A stretch of 33,258 bases of DNA from an uncultured Bacteroidales bacterium. GTDB lineage: Bacteria; Bacteroidota; Bacteroidia; Bacteroidales; P3. Shown here one piece after another: positions 1-7,582 of the stretch. Both the position numbers and the translations under genes were made by a program. Location: the NCBI GenBank assembly GCA_947165255.1, contig CAMUZR010000031.1, positions 1 to 33,258 of the forward strand, written 5' to 3'. Within the stretch, counting starts at the first letter, position 1. Each line of letters opens with the position of its first letter. Under the pieces are notes generated by a model. It searched no databases. It saw only the letters and a list, made by a program, of their open reading frames with translations, and had not been told where the DNA came from.

Positions 1-126
1 TTGGCCACCCTGCCTACCATGGCTCGGCAACTTAACTTCCCTCAGTGCCGCTTGGCGCCCCCCTTCTCGGCCACTCTGCCCACCGCCATACTCCGCCCTT
101 TGTCATACTAAAGGAAACTTCTATTA
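1..126. other. Non-coding start of window
   Basis: No convincing gene is seen. Two imperfect copies of a short C-rich motif (around 2-18 and 67-84, both reading approximately GGCCACyCTGCCyACC) occur as direct repeats. The stretch leads straight into the tandem hairpin repeat. Confidence 0.4.
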
Positions 127-480
127 ATCACCCCATCGGGGTGAGATATGAATAACACCGTACGTAGTGCGGTGATTATCTGAGGCAAACAGATGCGTCC
201 CGATAGGGACGCGACACGAAAACAAATAAATAGAACCCACCTAAAGTTTGACAAGTAATCTCGGGTGCAATTCGCTTATGCTGGAAGAATCGTCAAAAAC
301 GGCCTGAAAGGGCAAAAGCGTGATTCTTTTGCCCTTTCAGGGCGTTGACGGCATGTCCTCGAATACCCAGGACGACGCCCTGGGCTATTCGCCTTACGGC
401 CTTTCAGGCCGCAGCCATCCGCACACATAGAGTCCCTGCCTTGCCCAAACCTCATGCGGTAACGGGAATAGGTTGATACG
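127..480. repeat. Hairpin-rich intergenic repeat, copy 1
   Basis: First of two tandem copies with a period of 362 bases. Positions 127-459 are identical to 489-821, and 460-480 are a diverged continuation. The unit is a string of stem-loops: CACCCC/GGGGTG at 129-143; an 8-bp stem with one wobble at 156-174; GCGTCCC-GATA-GGGACGC at 195-212; a perfect 16-bp stem, 303-318 with 326-341; CCCAGG/CCTGGG at 366-384; and GGCC/GGCC at 398-410. A 108-residue frame spans it, but stacked palindromes and absence of a typical start region argue against coding. It resembles palindromic intergenic repeats I recall from other Bacteroidales, which are often misannotated as short proteins containing RPERAK. Its function is unknown. 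Confidence 0.85.
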
Positions 481-488
481 GTCTTCCA

Positions 489-842
489 ATCACCCCATCG
501 GGGTGAGATATGAATAACACCGTACGTAGTGCGGTGATTATCTGAGGCAAACAGATGCGTCCCGATAGGGACGCGACACGAAAACAAATAAATAGAACCC
601 ACCTAAAGTTTGACAAGTAATCTCGGGTGCAATTCGCTTATGCTGGAAGAATCGTCAAAAACGGCCTGAAAGGGCAAAAGCGTGATTCTTTTGCCCTTTC
701 AGGGCGTTGACGGCATGTCCTCGAATACCCAGGACGACGCCCTGGGCTATTCGCCTTACGGCCTTTCAGGCCGCAGCCATCCGCACACATAGAGTCCCTG
801 CCTTGCCCAAACCTCATGCGGCAATGGGACTAGGTCGATACG
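489..842. repeat. Hairpin-rich intergenic repeat, copy 2
   Basis: Second tandem copy, identical to copy 1 over 333 bases (489-821), then about 70-80% alike to 842. It carries the same hairpins, for example the 16-bp stem at 665-680/688-703. Eight bases separate the two copies. Perfect identity over 333 non-coding bases implies a recent duplication or ongoing gene conversion. Confidence 0.85.
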
Positions 843-865
843 TCCTGACAAGCCTTTGTATCTTA

Positions 866-943
866 TATTTAGTTTGCTTTTTATTTGCATTTAGTTTTTC
901 TTCGATAAACAAAATGCAAACTAAATACAAACTAAATGCAAAC
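866..943. repeat. AT-rich palindromic and direct-repeat element
   Basis: TTTGCATTTAGTTT (884-897) is perfectly complementary to AAACTAAATGCAAA (929-942), with a 31-base loop. A second, shifted copy of the motif (TATTTAGTTTG at 866-876 and CAAACTAAATA at 917-927) gives an alternative pairing. The direct repeat of CAAACTAAAT is 11 bases apart in the right arm. Both strands are open over this element, which explains the short overlapping frames; I do not regard it as coding. Confidence 0.6.
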
Positions 944-990
944 AAAATGGCGAAGGAAAAGGGCCTCGACCCATGGGGCGGGAGGATGCT

Positions 991-1160
991 GGGGAGGCAG
1001 GGCGCGGCGGGGCGGAGGGGCATTGGACCCGCTCGGTGCCAGGCGGAGGGACGGAAAAGGGTAGGGCGGGATGTGGCAAAAGCGCCCACCGAGGGGGGTG
1101 GGCGGCGCATGGTGGAGGCTGGGAGATGGGGGTGTCGGCGGGGTGGCGGGGCGGAGGGGG
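991..1160 (+). other. G-run cluster downstream of rnz
   Basis: Two sets of G runs fit the four-tract quadruplex pattern. In 991-1020 the runs are at 991-994, 1000-1002, 1009-1012 and 1017-1020. In 1121-1160 five runs of 3-5 G abut the stop codon of rnz. The G-rich strand is the template strand for rnz transcription. Quadruplex formation is inference. Confidence 0.4.
1077..1104 (-). terminator. Rho-independent terminator after rnz
   Basis: CGCCCACC (1083-1090) pairs with GGTGGGCG (1097-1104). Read on the minus strand, the stem is followed by CTTTTGCC, a short U-run. It lies about 57 bases past the rnz stop. Confidence 0.6.
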
Positions 1161-1961
1161 TTAGGCCGTGGGGTAGTGCACTTCGTAGCGCTCGCCGTCG
1201 GAGGCTATGAGGGTGTTGGGGAAGACGGCCTGGGCCTCGGCCAGCAGTTTATCGGGCTCTTTGAAACGGGCGCTGATGTGGGTGAGGAGGAGTTGCCCGG
1301 CCTCGGCCTTGAGGGCCAGGGTGGCGGCCTGCACGGTGGTGCAATGTAGTTTTTCGGCTGCCACGGAGGCAAAGGAGCTGTCGAAGGTGCTTTCGAGGCA
1401 GAGGAGGTCCACCTGGTGGATGTAGGGCAGGAAGCTCTCGGTGTAGCCGGTGTCGGTGCAGTAGGCGTAGCGGCGGGCGGGGTTGTTGCCGCGGGGTTTT
1501 TCCTGGATGAGGTAGCCGTAGGTGGGGACGGAGTGGAGCAGGGGGAAGGCAGAGACGAGGCAGCGTTCGTTTTCGAACACTTGCAGGCAGCCCTCGGTAT
1601 GGCTGAGCTCGTGGTAGCACACCGGGAAGTCGAGATGGCTGCCGGCGACGGTCATGAAGAGTTCCATGGCCTGGGCGATGCCGGCGGGCGCAAAGATGTC
1701 CACCGGGGTTTGGCGGCCGCAGAGGTGCATGGTGCTGAGCAGGCCGGGCAGGCCGAAGAAGTGGTCGCCGTGGAGGTGGGTGAGGAAGATGGTGCCCACG
1801 GACTGGAGTTTCTGATGGTAGATGCGCATTTGGGTTTGGGAGTTCTCGCCGCAGTCGAGCATGAGGCGGGTGCCGTTGATGTTGACTACCTGCCCGCTGC
1901 AGTGGCGGGCGACGGTGGGCAGCGCTGCTCCGGAACCGAGTATGGTGGTGTAGAAGTTCAC
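1161..1961 (-). CDS. rnz: Ribonuclease Z (tRNA 3' processing endonuclease), arm-less form
   Basis: Zinc-dependent metallo-beta-lactamase nuclease that cuts the 3' trailer from tRNA precursors lacking an encoded CCA. The 266 residues show the metal motif THLHGDH (61-67), His143, Asp170 (YCTDTG) and His228 in THISARF, all as in ElaC/RNase Z. The usual family length is about 300-310. The missing residues fall between Glu154 and Tyr165, where the family carries the flexible arm that grips tRNA; only about ten residues (KPRGNNPARR) remain. The start used is GTG at 1961. It is last in a minus-strand run after the DUF4831 lipoprotein, 163 bases away. The neighbouring tRNA-Leu lacks CCA, which fits the substrate type. 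The family call is secure; activity on tRNA without the arm is uncertain. Confidence 0.92.
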   Translation of the reverse strand: MNFYTTILGSGAALPTVARHCSGQVVNINGTRLMLDCGENSQTQMRIYHQKLQSVGTIFLTHLHGDHFFGLPGLLSTMHLCGRQTPVDIFAPAGIAQAMELFMTVAGSHLDFPVCYHELSHTEGCLQVFENERCLVSAFPLLHSVPTYGYLIQEKPRGNNPARRYAYCTDTGYTESFLPYIHQVDLLCLESTFDSSFASVAAEKLHCTTVQAATLALKAEAGQLLLTHISARFKEPDKLLAEAQAVFPNTLIASDGERYEVHYPTA

Positions 1962-2124
1962 TTGGAGGCGGTCTTTAGCTGTTTGTTGACTTTGGATTTG
2001 CTGATTGTGGGGCGGCTGGCTCTCCTTTGGGTGGGCGCAAGGGGCAGGCCTGGCGACGAAGGAGGGGAGGGGGATGCCCTATGGGTGCTTTGGGTGGTGG
2101 GAGGGGTTGCGGCCGAAGGGTTTC

Positions 2125-3261
2125 TTAGTTGGCGTAGTAGATGATGGCACCGCTGGTGGGGTCGAAGAGGGCTTTGAATTTCTTGTGGGGCAGGTCGATG
2201 ACGGGGCCGTACTGGGCCACGGGCAGGGTGACCTGGTAGTCGAAGAGTTCGCAGCTGAGGTTCATCTGAGCCTGAGAGGGCAGGCGGTACTTGAAATTGC
2301 GGTAGCCGCGGGAGAAGAAACCGGGTTTTTGCTCGCGGGAGAATTGGCGCACCTTCTGGAGCGACTTGTCGGGGCGCAGGGTGCAGGTGACGGGCAGGGC
2401 GTCGTAGTCGTCTTCCTCGCAGATGCCCTCGGCACGGCTGAAGTAGAAGAGGACGGTCTGCTGGAGGGTGTCGCTGGCCTTGGTGGCAGGCTGGGGCTGA
2501 AGGAAGAAGTGGACGGTTTCGACCACGGGTTTGCCGATGAACTGGGCCAGGAGCACGGCCTCTTTCTCCTCGATTTGTCGCAGCATCTGCTCTTTGCCCT
2601 CGGGGGTGTAGCGGTCGGAGACAGTGATTTCGGCCCGCTGGTCTTCGAGTTCGGCAATTTCGGAGGCGGCGGCCTGAGCGCGCTGGCGCATGGAACGGGG
2701 GGCTTTCTTGGTGGAGGTGCCGGTGGGACGGCCGGGCTGGTCGCCTTTGACGTAGAAGGTGTCGGTGCGGTCGTAGAGGTTATAGGTAGGCAGCATCTTG
2801 TCGGCCGTGGCGTTGTGCAGCACCAGCTTGGCGTCGGTGGCGGTCACCTGGTCGGCGGGTTGGTCGCTGCCCAGCTGGGCGGCGGCCTCCTGCGGGGTCA
2901 TGCCCACGGAGCGCAGCAGGTGGCGGTTGTCGACCTGCACGGCGATGCCGGAGGGGTTGACGTAGTAGTAGTTGTTGGGGTCGGCGGTGACGGTGTAGGA
3001 GGTGGCGACGTTCTTGATGCGGTAGGGCTTTTCGACGTCGAAGTTGTCCAGCGCCAGCATTTCGGAGGCGAATTCGCTGTAGACGGCGTCGGAGAGGTCG
3101 TAGTACTGGTAGGTGACGTCGACGCATATTTGGGTCATGGGCAGGGCATAGTAGAGGCCGCCGCCGTTGTGCTGGCTGTTGTTGCTTACGGGGGTGACGG
3201 TGTAGCAGCTGCTGAGGAGCAGCGCACTGGCCAGGGCGAGGAGTAGGTTCTTCTTTATCAT
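2125..3261 (-). CDS. DUF4831 family lipoprotein
   Basis: A 378-residue exported lipoprotein. The signal peptide ends in the lipobox LLSSC with Cys19 as the likely lipidated residue. The early segment GLYYALPMTQICVDVTY and the helix around residues 215-245 (EEKEAVLLAQFIGK) match what I know of the DUF4831 family, a Bacteroidota group without known function. A short charged helical stretch lies around 190-213. The product is probably anchored in the cell envelope facing the periplasm. The gene starts 15 bases after the symporter stop and has no promoter box of its own, so it is probably cotranscribed with the symporter. Function unknown. Confidence 0.8.
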   Translation of the reverse strand: MIKKNLLLALASALLLSSCYTVTPVSNNSQHNGGGLYYALPMTQICVDVTYQYYDLSDAVYSEFASEMLALDNFDVEKPYRIKNVATSYTVTADPNNYYYVNPSGIAVQVDNRHLLRSVGMTPQEAAAQLGSDQPADQVTATDAKLVLHNATADKMLPTYNLYDRTDTFYVKGDQPGRPTGTSTKKAPRSMRQRAQAAASEIAELEDQRAEITVSDRYTPEGKEQMLRQIEEKEAVLLAQFIGKPVVETVHFFLQPQPATKASDTLQQTVLFYFSRAEGICEEDDYDALPVTCTLRPDKSLQKVRQFSREQKPGFFSRGYRNFKYRLPSQAQMNLSCELFDYQVTLPVAQYGPVIDLPHKKFKALFDPTSGAIIYYAN

Positions 3262-3276
3262 AATGTTATGTTATAT

Positions 3277-4773
3277 TCAGTTGTTTTGCTGTGCGGGGGA
3301 GGGGCTCTTTGCGCGGGCCAGCATCAGGCCGAGGAAGGTGAGCAGGCCGTTGAGCAGCAGTATTTCAAAGCCGAAGTGGTAGCCCGTCCACAGGGGCATG
3401 TATATTTTCAGGAGGTAGCAAATGACGGGCGAGAGCACGGCTATGACGGGCACCCAGGCGTCGCGCACCCGCCAGCGGGTGAAGAGGCCGAAGGTGTAGA
3501 GGCCCAAGAGGGGGCCGTAGGTGAAGCCGGCAATGTCGAAGAGGGTGTCGATGAGCGACTGGTTGTGGAAGGGGCGGAAGGCCATGATGACCACTAGGTA
3601 GAGCAGGGCAAAGCCCACATGGACCCATCGGCGTATGCGCAGTTCGTTGCGGCCGCGGTTGGGTTGGGCGCTGTCCTTTTTGTTGCCGAAGCCCAGGAAG
3701 TTGTAGCAGAAGGTGGTGGTGAGGGCCGTGAGGGTGCCGTCGGCACTGGAATAGCCAGCGGCCACCATGCCCAGCACGAACACTACGGCCGTGAAGGTGC
3801 TCAGGTGGAAGGCAATGGAGGGGAATATCTTGTCGCCCACCACGGTGCCGGCCTGGTTGACGGGCAGTGGAAAGCCGGTGATTTCGGCATAGGCGATAAG
3901 GGCGGCGCCAAGGCTGAGGAAGAGGATGTTGACCACGATGAAGAGCAGGCTGCTGGTGAGGACGTTTTTCTGCGCGTCGCGCAGGTTTTTGCAGGTGAGG
4001 TTCTTCTGCATCATGTCCTGGTCGAGGCCTGTCATGGTGATGGTGATGAACATGCCGCTGATGATTTGTTTCCAGAAGTACTTGCTGGCGGTGGGGTCGG
4101 TCTCAAACACGCGGGTGTAGCCGTGCTCGGCGGAGCGTTGGAGCAGCTGGGGGTAGCTGATGTCGAGCTCTTTGAGTATGGCCACCACGGTCACTAGGGC
4201 GGCCAGAAGCAGGAAGGTGGTTTGCAGCAGGTCGGTCCACACCACGGTCTTCACACCGCTGCGGAAGGTGTAGAGGAGGATGATGGCAATGAAGATGACG
4301 GCCGGCACCCAGAAGGGGATGCCCCAGGCCTTGAAGACAAATTCGTATAGCACAAATACCACGAGATACATGCGCAGGGCCGAGCCCAGCAGGCGCGAGA
4401 TGATGAAGAAGAGGGCGCCGGTGTTTTCGGAGGCGCCGCCAAAACGCTGGTTGAGGTAGGTGTAGATGGAGGTGAGGTTGAGCCGGTAGTAGAGCGGCAG
4501 CAGCACGAGGGCGATGACCACATAGCCCAACACGTAGCCGAAGACCAGGGGCATGTAGGTGAACTGGCCGTAATAGACGCCGCCGGGGACCGACATGAAG
4601 GTGACGCCCGAGAGCGAGGCTCCAATCATGCCGTAGGCCACTACGGGCCAGGGGGATTTGCGTTGTCCGCGGAAAAAGGAATCGTTGTCGGCACTCTTGC
4701 GCGACGAGAGCCACATGACGAGGAAAAGGAGTATCGTGTAGCCTATGAAACAGCTCAGTATTATAGTTTCCAA
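3277..4773 (-). CDS. Sodium:solute symporter (SSS family)
   Basis: Inner-membrane secondary transporter of 498 residues with about 13 hydrophobic segments. The first is an N-terminal helix (ILSCFIGYTILLFLVMW), followed by the loop with FFRGQRKSPWPVVAYG and then GMIGASLSGVTFMSVPG. This is the Na+/solute symporter signature region that helps form the sodium and substrate sites. The substrate cannot be read from sequence; relatives carry sugars, sialic acids, amino acids or pantothenate. The frame opens with TTG at 4773. An in-frame TGA lies just upstream, and the first internal ATG would remove most of helix 1, so TTG is the likely start. It is first in a minus-strand operon with the DUF4831 lipoprotein and perhaps rnz, from a -7 box at 4802-4809. 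Confidence 0.9.
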   Translation of the reverse strand: METIILSCFIGYTILLFLVMWLSSRKSADNDSFFRGQRKSPWPVVAYGMIGASLSGVTFMSVPGGVYYGQFTYMPLVFGYVLGYVVIALVLLPLYYRLNLTSIYTYLNQRFGGASENTGALFFIISRLLGSALRMYLVVFVLYEFVFKAWGIPFWVPAVIFIAIILLYTFRSGVKTVVWTDLLQTTFLLLAALVTVVAILKELDISYPQLLQRSAEHGYTRVFETDPTASKYFWKQIISGMFITITMTGLDQDMMQKNLTCKNLRDAQKNVLTSSLLFIVVNILFLSLGAALIAYAEITGFPLPVNQAGTVVGDKIFPSIAFHLSTFTAVVFVLGMVAAGYSSADGTLTALTTTFCYNFLGFGNKKDSAQPNRGRNELRIRRWVHVGFALLYLVVIMAFRPFHNQSLIDTLFDIAGFTYGPLLGLYTFGLFTRWRVRDAWVPVIAVLSPVICYLLKIYMPLWTGYHFGFEILLLNGLLTFLGLMLARAKSPSPAQQNN

Positions 4774-4801
4774 TGTAGTCTTTTTGTATTTTTTTCAATT
4801 G

Positions 4802-4809
4802 CAAAAATA
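4802..4809 (-). promoter_or_regulatory. -7 box for symporter operon
   Basis: Minus strand reads TATTTTTG, a match to TAnnTTTG, about 29 bases upstream of the symporter start. No clear -33 box was found. Confidence 0.55.
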
Positions 4810-4839
4810 CTAAATTTTTTCCATTTCCGTTTTTTTTTG

Positions 4840-4847
4840 TAACTTTG
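4840..4847 (+). promoter_or_regulatory. -7 box for the YD-like secreted protein
   Basis: TAACTTTG matches TAnnTTTG, 64 bases upstream of the ATG at 4912. It is divergent from the symporter promoter. Confidence 0.55.
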
Positions 4848-4903
4848 AAAATTCGAATTTGTGATAAAAAGGCACTTAAAGTAAGTACAATATATTAGTA
4901 TAT

Positions 4904-4909
4904 AAGGAG
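4904..4909 (+). promoter_or_regulatory. Shine-Dalgarno AAGGAG
   Basis: A textbook ribosome binding site two bases before ATG 4912 (close spacing). It is unusual here, since most genes in this window lack one. It supports the chosen start. Confidence 0.5.
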
Positions 4910-4911
4910 TT

Positions 4912-5793
4912 ATGAAAATTAAGCAGTTTCTGATTGCTACTTTATTCTTGGGTTTGGCAGGCACACTGACTGCCCAAAACAATGATAATTTGCGCGGCCG
5001 CATAAACGACAGGCCCAACCAGGCAGTGCAGCGCCGCCCGAATGCCCCGCAGAAGACTGAGCAGCACATGCCCGACCGTCTCACTGACTGCCAGCGCGAC
5101 GGTTTGCACGGCGAGGTGAAGGATGTGCTGTCGGTTATGTACGAGGCCGACCCGCAGTCCAATGCCGCCGGCCGCGGCACTATTATGGAACGCCTGATGA
5201 CCGTATATAAACAGAACGGCCAGCGGCGCAGCCAGTCCTACCTGTCTAACGAGGAGGACATGATTTTCAAGACAAAATATAAGCACGACGGTTTCGGACT
5301 GGTCACCCTTGAGCATATCCTCGACCCCGAGGAGAATGTGATAGGGCGCACCTATTATCTCTACGATGCCGACCTCATCCTCACCGAGGTGTATGTGGAG
5401 GACGAGGAGCGCCAGATTGAGAGCCGGGTGCTGTATAAATACGATGCCCAGGGCCGTCTCAGCCAGCGCAGCTTTAACGACCACGCCAATAACGTGTTCC
5501 GCCGCGAGATTTATATCTACGGCGAGAACGACAATGTCTTTAAGACGGTGGTGTTCAACGGCAAAGGCGACAAGGTGCAGGAGATTCGCTACGAGTATGA
5601 CGAGCACAACGAGCCCATCAGCTCCACCCTCTACGACTTCTATGAGGACCCCAACGAGCCCGAGCTGACTATTACGCTGTATGAGTACCGCTACGACGAC
5701 GAGGGCAACTGGGTCACCCGCTACGAGTATCAGCTCGACAATGACAAGAAAATCCCCGTCTACATCGTCGAGCGCGACATTAAGTACTACTAG
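4912..5793 (+). CDS. Secreted hypothetical protein with YD/RHS-like tyrosine repeats
   Basis: 293 residues with a clear signal peptide (LIATLFLGLAGTLTAQ, cleavage probably after Ala20-Gln). A basic, Gln/Pro-rich linker follows to about residue 55. Then comes a domain starting GLHGEVKDVLSVMYE and a series of short beta repeats: YKHDGFGLVTLE, YKYDAQGRLSQ, YEYDEHNEPISS and YRYDDEGNWVTRYEY. These resemble single YD/RHS-type repeats common in Bacteroidota secreted proteins of unknown role. No catalytic motif, lipobox or sorting domain is visible, so it is probably periplasmic or secreted. It is a single-gene unit ended by a strong bidirectional terminator shared with era. Function not assigned. 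Confidence 0.8.
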   Translation: MKIKQFLIATLFLGLAGTLTAQNNDNLRGRINDRPNQAVQRRPNAPQKTEQHMPDRLTDCQRDGLHGEVKDVLSVMYEADPQSNAAGRGTIMERLMTVYKQNGQRRSQSYLSNEEDMIFKTKYKHDGFGLVTLEHILDPEENVIGRTYYLYDADLILTEVYVEDEERQIESRVLYKYDAQGRLSQRSFNDHANNVFRREIYIYGENDNVFKTVVFNGKGDKVQEIRYEYDEHNEPISSTLYDFYEDPNEPELTITLYEYRYDDEGNWVTRYEYQLDNDKKIPVYIVERDIKYY

Positions 5794-5850
5794 CCGTCAG
5801 TTCAGTCGTCGCGCCTTTTCGGCCGCCAGACGACTGGTTGGAGTACTTGA

Positions 5851-5890
5851 AAAAAATAAGAGTCCTGCCTTTGCCGCAGGACTCTTTTTT
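5851..5890. terminator. Bidirectional terminator between the YD-like gene and era
   Basis: GAGTCCTGC (5860-5868) pairs perfectly with GCAGGACTC (5876-5884), with AAAAAATAA on the left and TTTTTT on the right. It therefore works for both converging genes. Confidence 0.9.
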
Positions 5891-5929
5891 ATGTTCGATA
5901 GGGATGCAACGGGGGTTGGGCCTGGGCGG

Positions 5930-6808
5930 TCAGTCGGCTTCGTAGCCGAATTGCTTCAGGGCTCTGTCGCTGTTGCGCCAGTCTTTCATGACTTTGATGT
6001 AGAGGTTGAGGAAACATTTCTTGCCGGTGAATTCTTCGATGTCTTTGCGGGCTTCGATGCCGACTTTTTTGATGGATTTGCCTTGGTGGCCGATGAGGAT
6101 GGCTTTTTGCGACTCGCGCTCGACGAAGATGATGGCGCGGATGTTGTCGACGCCTTCTTTCTCTTCGTAGCTTTCGACGGCCACTTCGCAACTGTAGGGT
6201 ATTTCCTTTTGATAGTAGAGAAGGAGCTTTTCGCGGATGATTTCGCTGACGAAGAAGCGCATGGAGCGGTCGGTGAGTTCGTCTTTGGGGAAGTAGGGGG
6301 GATTTTGGGGCAGGAGGTCGAGGATGTGGTCGAAGATGGTGTCGACGTTGAACCGTTCGGTGGCGGAGCAGGGGACGATGACGGCACGGGGGATTTGGTT
6401 CTGCCAGTAGGCTATCTTGTCTTGGATGGTCTGCTGGTTGCTGAGGTCGATTTTATTGATGGCCAGGATGACTGGGGTTTGGCTTTTGATGATTTTGGAG
6501 AGCACCTCCTGGTTTTTGAAGGTCTCGCCAATCTCGGTGACCAGCAGGAAGAGGTCGGCGTCCTCGAGGGCACTGTTGACGAAGCCCATCATTTGCTCGT
6601 GGAGCTTGTAGTGGGGGTTGACGATGCCGGGGGTGTCGGTGTAGACGATTTGGAAGTCTTCGCCGTTGACGATGCCCATGATGCGATGGCGGGTGGTTTG
6701 GGCCTTGCTGGTGATGATGCTGAGGCGTTCGCCCACGAGGGCGTTCATGAGGGTGGATTTACCTACGTTGGGATTGCCGATGATGTTTACAAATCCTGAT
6801 TTGTGCAT
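5930..6808 (-). CDS. era: GTPase Era
   Basis: Essential GTPase that binds the 3' end of 16S rRNA and assists 30S subunit maturation. The 292 residues match the family length. The G domain shows GNPNVGKS (11-18), the switch I threonines (TSKAQTTRH), DTPG (58-61), NKID (118-121) and SAT (148-150). The C-terminal KH domain carries GHQGKSIKKVG (240-250), the RNA-binding loop. ATG start at 6808. The 5' neighbour is rplY, 126 bases upstream across that gene's terminator. No TAnnTTTG box is seen directly in front, so transcription may come from an unrecognised promoter or readthrough. Confidence 0.97.
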   Translation of the reverse strand: MHKSGFVNIIGNPNVGKSTLMNALVGERLSIITSKAQTTRHRIMGIVNGEDFQIVYTDTPGIVNPHYKLHEQMMGFVNSALEDADLFLLVTEIGETFKNQEVLSKIIKSQTPVILAINKIDLSNQQTIQDKIAYWQNQIPRAVIVPCSATERFNVDTIFDHILDLLPQNPPYFPKDELTDRSMRFFVSEIIREKLLLYYQKEIPYSCEVAVESYEEKEGVDNIRAIIFVERESQKAILIGHQGKSIKKVGIEARKDIEEFTGKKCFLNLYIKVMKDWRNSDRALKQFGYEAD

Positions 6809-6866
6809 GTTGTTCTGTATGATGGTGGTTTAAGGTAGAAGGCGAGAGGTGCTGGCTACGTTTTTG

Positions 6867-6912
6867 AAAGAAAAAAGAGCCGCCGTTGGGGTTGGCCCAT
6901 CTGCGGCTCTTT
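6867..6912 (-). terminator. Terminator after rplY
   Basis: AAAGAGCCGC (6874-6883) pairs with GCGGCTCTTT (6903-6912). On the minus strand a run of T (complement of 6870-6876) follows the stem. Confidence 0.8.
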
Positions 6913-6934
6913 CTTTTGTTTTGTCGTGAACGGC

Positions 6935-7516
6935 TTATTCGGCAGCTTCGCCTGCAGCATCGTCAGCAACGGCGTTGCGGGTGCTGTTGACAACCACGAC
7001 TTCGCTGCTCTGGGGATTCAGAATGCGGAAGTTCTCCTGGGCGATGTCCTGCACTTTGCAGCGCTGGGCGATGTCCAGTTTGGTGATGTCGATAAGAATC
7101 TCGCTGGGCATGTTGGCGGGCAGAGCCTTGACGTTGAGTCTCTTCTGCTTGTAAGCCAGTTTACCACCCTTCATCACGCCGACGGAGGTGCCGGTGGTGT
7201 GGACGGGGATGGACATGACGATTTCTTTGTCGTCGCTCAACTCGTAGAAGTCGCAATGGTAGACAATTTCGGTAACAGGGTGGAAGTCGATGTCCTTCAG
7301 CATGGTACGATGCTTGACACCGCCCAGTTCGATTTCGACAAAGCAGGGTTCGGGGTTGAACAGGATGCGCTGGAAATCGGTCTGGGGCACTGCAAACAGG
7401 TACTGCTCGCCTTTACCGTACATTACACAGGGGACTTTGTCTTCGCGACGAAGAGCCTTAGCATCTTTTTTCCCTACGTTCTCGCGAAGAGAACCGCTCA
7501 ATGATACTATTCTCAT
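6935..7516 (-). CDS. rplY: 50S ribosomal protein L25 (long CTC/TL5 type)
   Basis: Binds 5S rRNA in the large ribosomal subunit. At 193 residues it is the long two-domain form: an N-terminal 5S-binding beta barrel (about 1-95, starting LSGSLRENVGKKDAKALR, with VPCVMYGKGEQ) and a C-terminal TL5/CTC domain (about 96-180, IPVHTTGTSVGVMKGG). An acidic, Ala-rich tail ends the protein, as is common. It lies 66 bases after prs on the same strand with no intervening terminator, so the two are probably cotranscribed, and it is closed by its own terminator. Confidence 0.95.
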   Translation of the reverse strand: MRIVSLSGSLRENVGKKDAKALRREDKVPCVMYGKGEQYLFAVPQTDFQRILFNPEPCFVEIELGGVKHRTMLKDIDFHPVTEIVYHCDFYELSDDKEIVMSIPVHTTGTSVGVMKGGKLAYKQKRLNVKALPANMPSEILIDITKLDIAQRCKVQDIAQENFRILNPQSSEVVVVNSTRNAVADDAAGEAAE

Positions 7517-7582
7517 TTTTTTAAGTTTGTTAATTTGTTTGTTGTTTGTTATTGAATTGGAGCCTTGCGGCCAGATTTTTCT

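Noticed and set aside
276..602. 108-residue minus-strand frame containing RPERAK-like peptides
   Set aside because: It lies wholly inside the hairpin repeat; the same frame is repeated by the tandem copy and is made of palindromes. Such frames are known misannotations in Bacteroidales.
127..842. CRISPR array
   Set aside because: There are only two long copies of 333 identical bases with an 8-base gap to the next; no short repeat-spacer pattern and no cas gene.
707..1210. 167-residue plus frame crossing the repeat, the AT palindrome and the G-run cluster
   Set aside because: It runs through unrelated non-coding elements and into rnz on the other strand; composition is Arg/Gly noise.
2005..3246. 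413-residue plus frame rich in Gly and Val
   Set aside because: It is the antisense shadow of the DUF4831 lipoprotein gene, produced by strong third-position GC bias.
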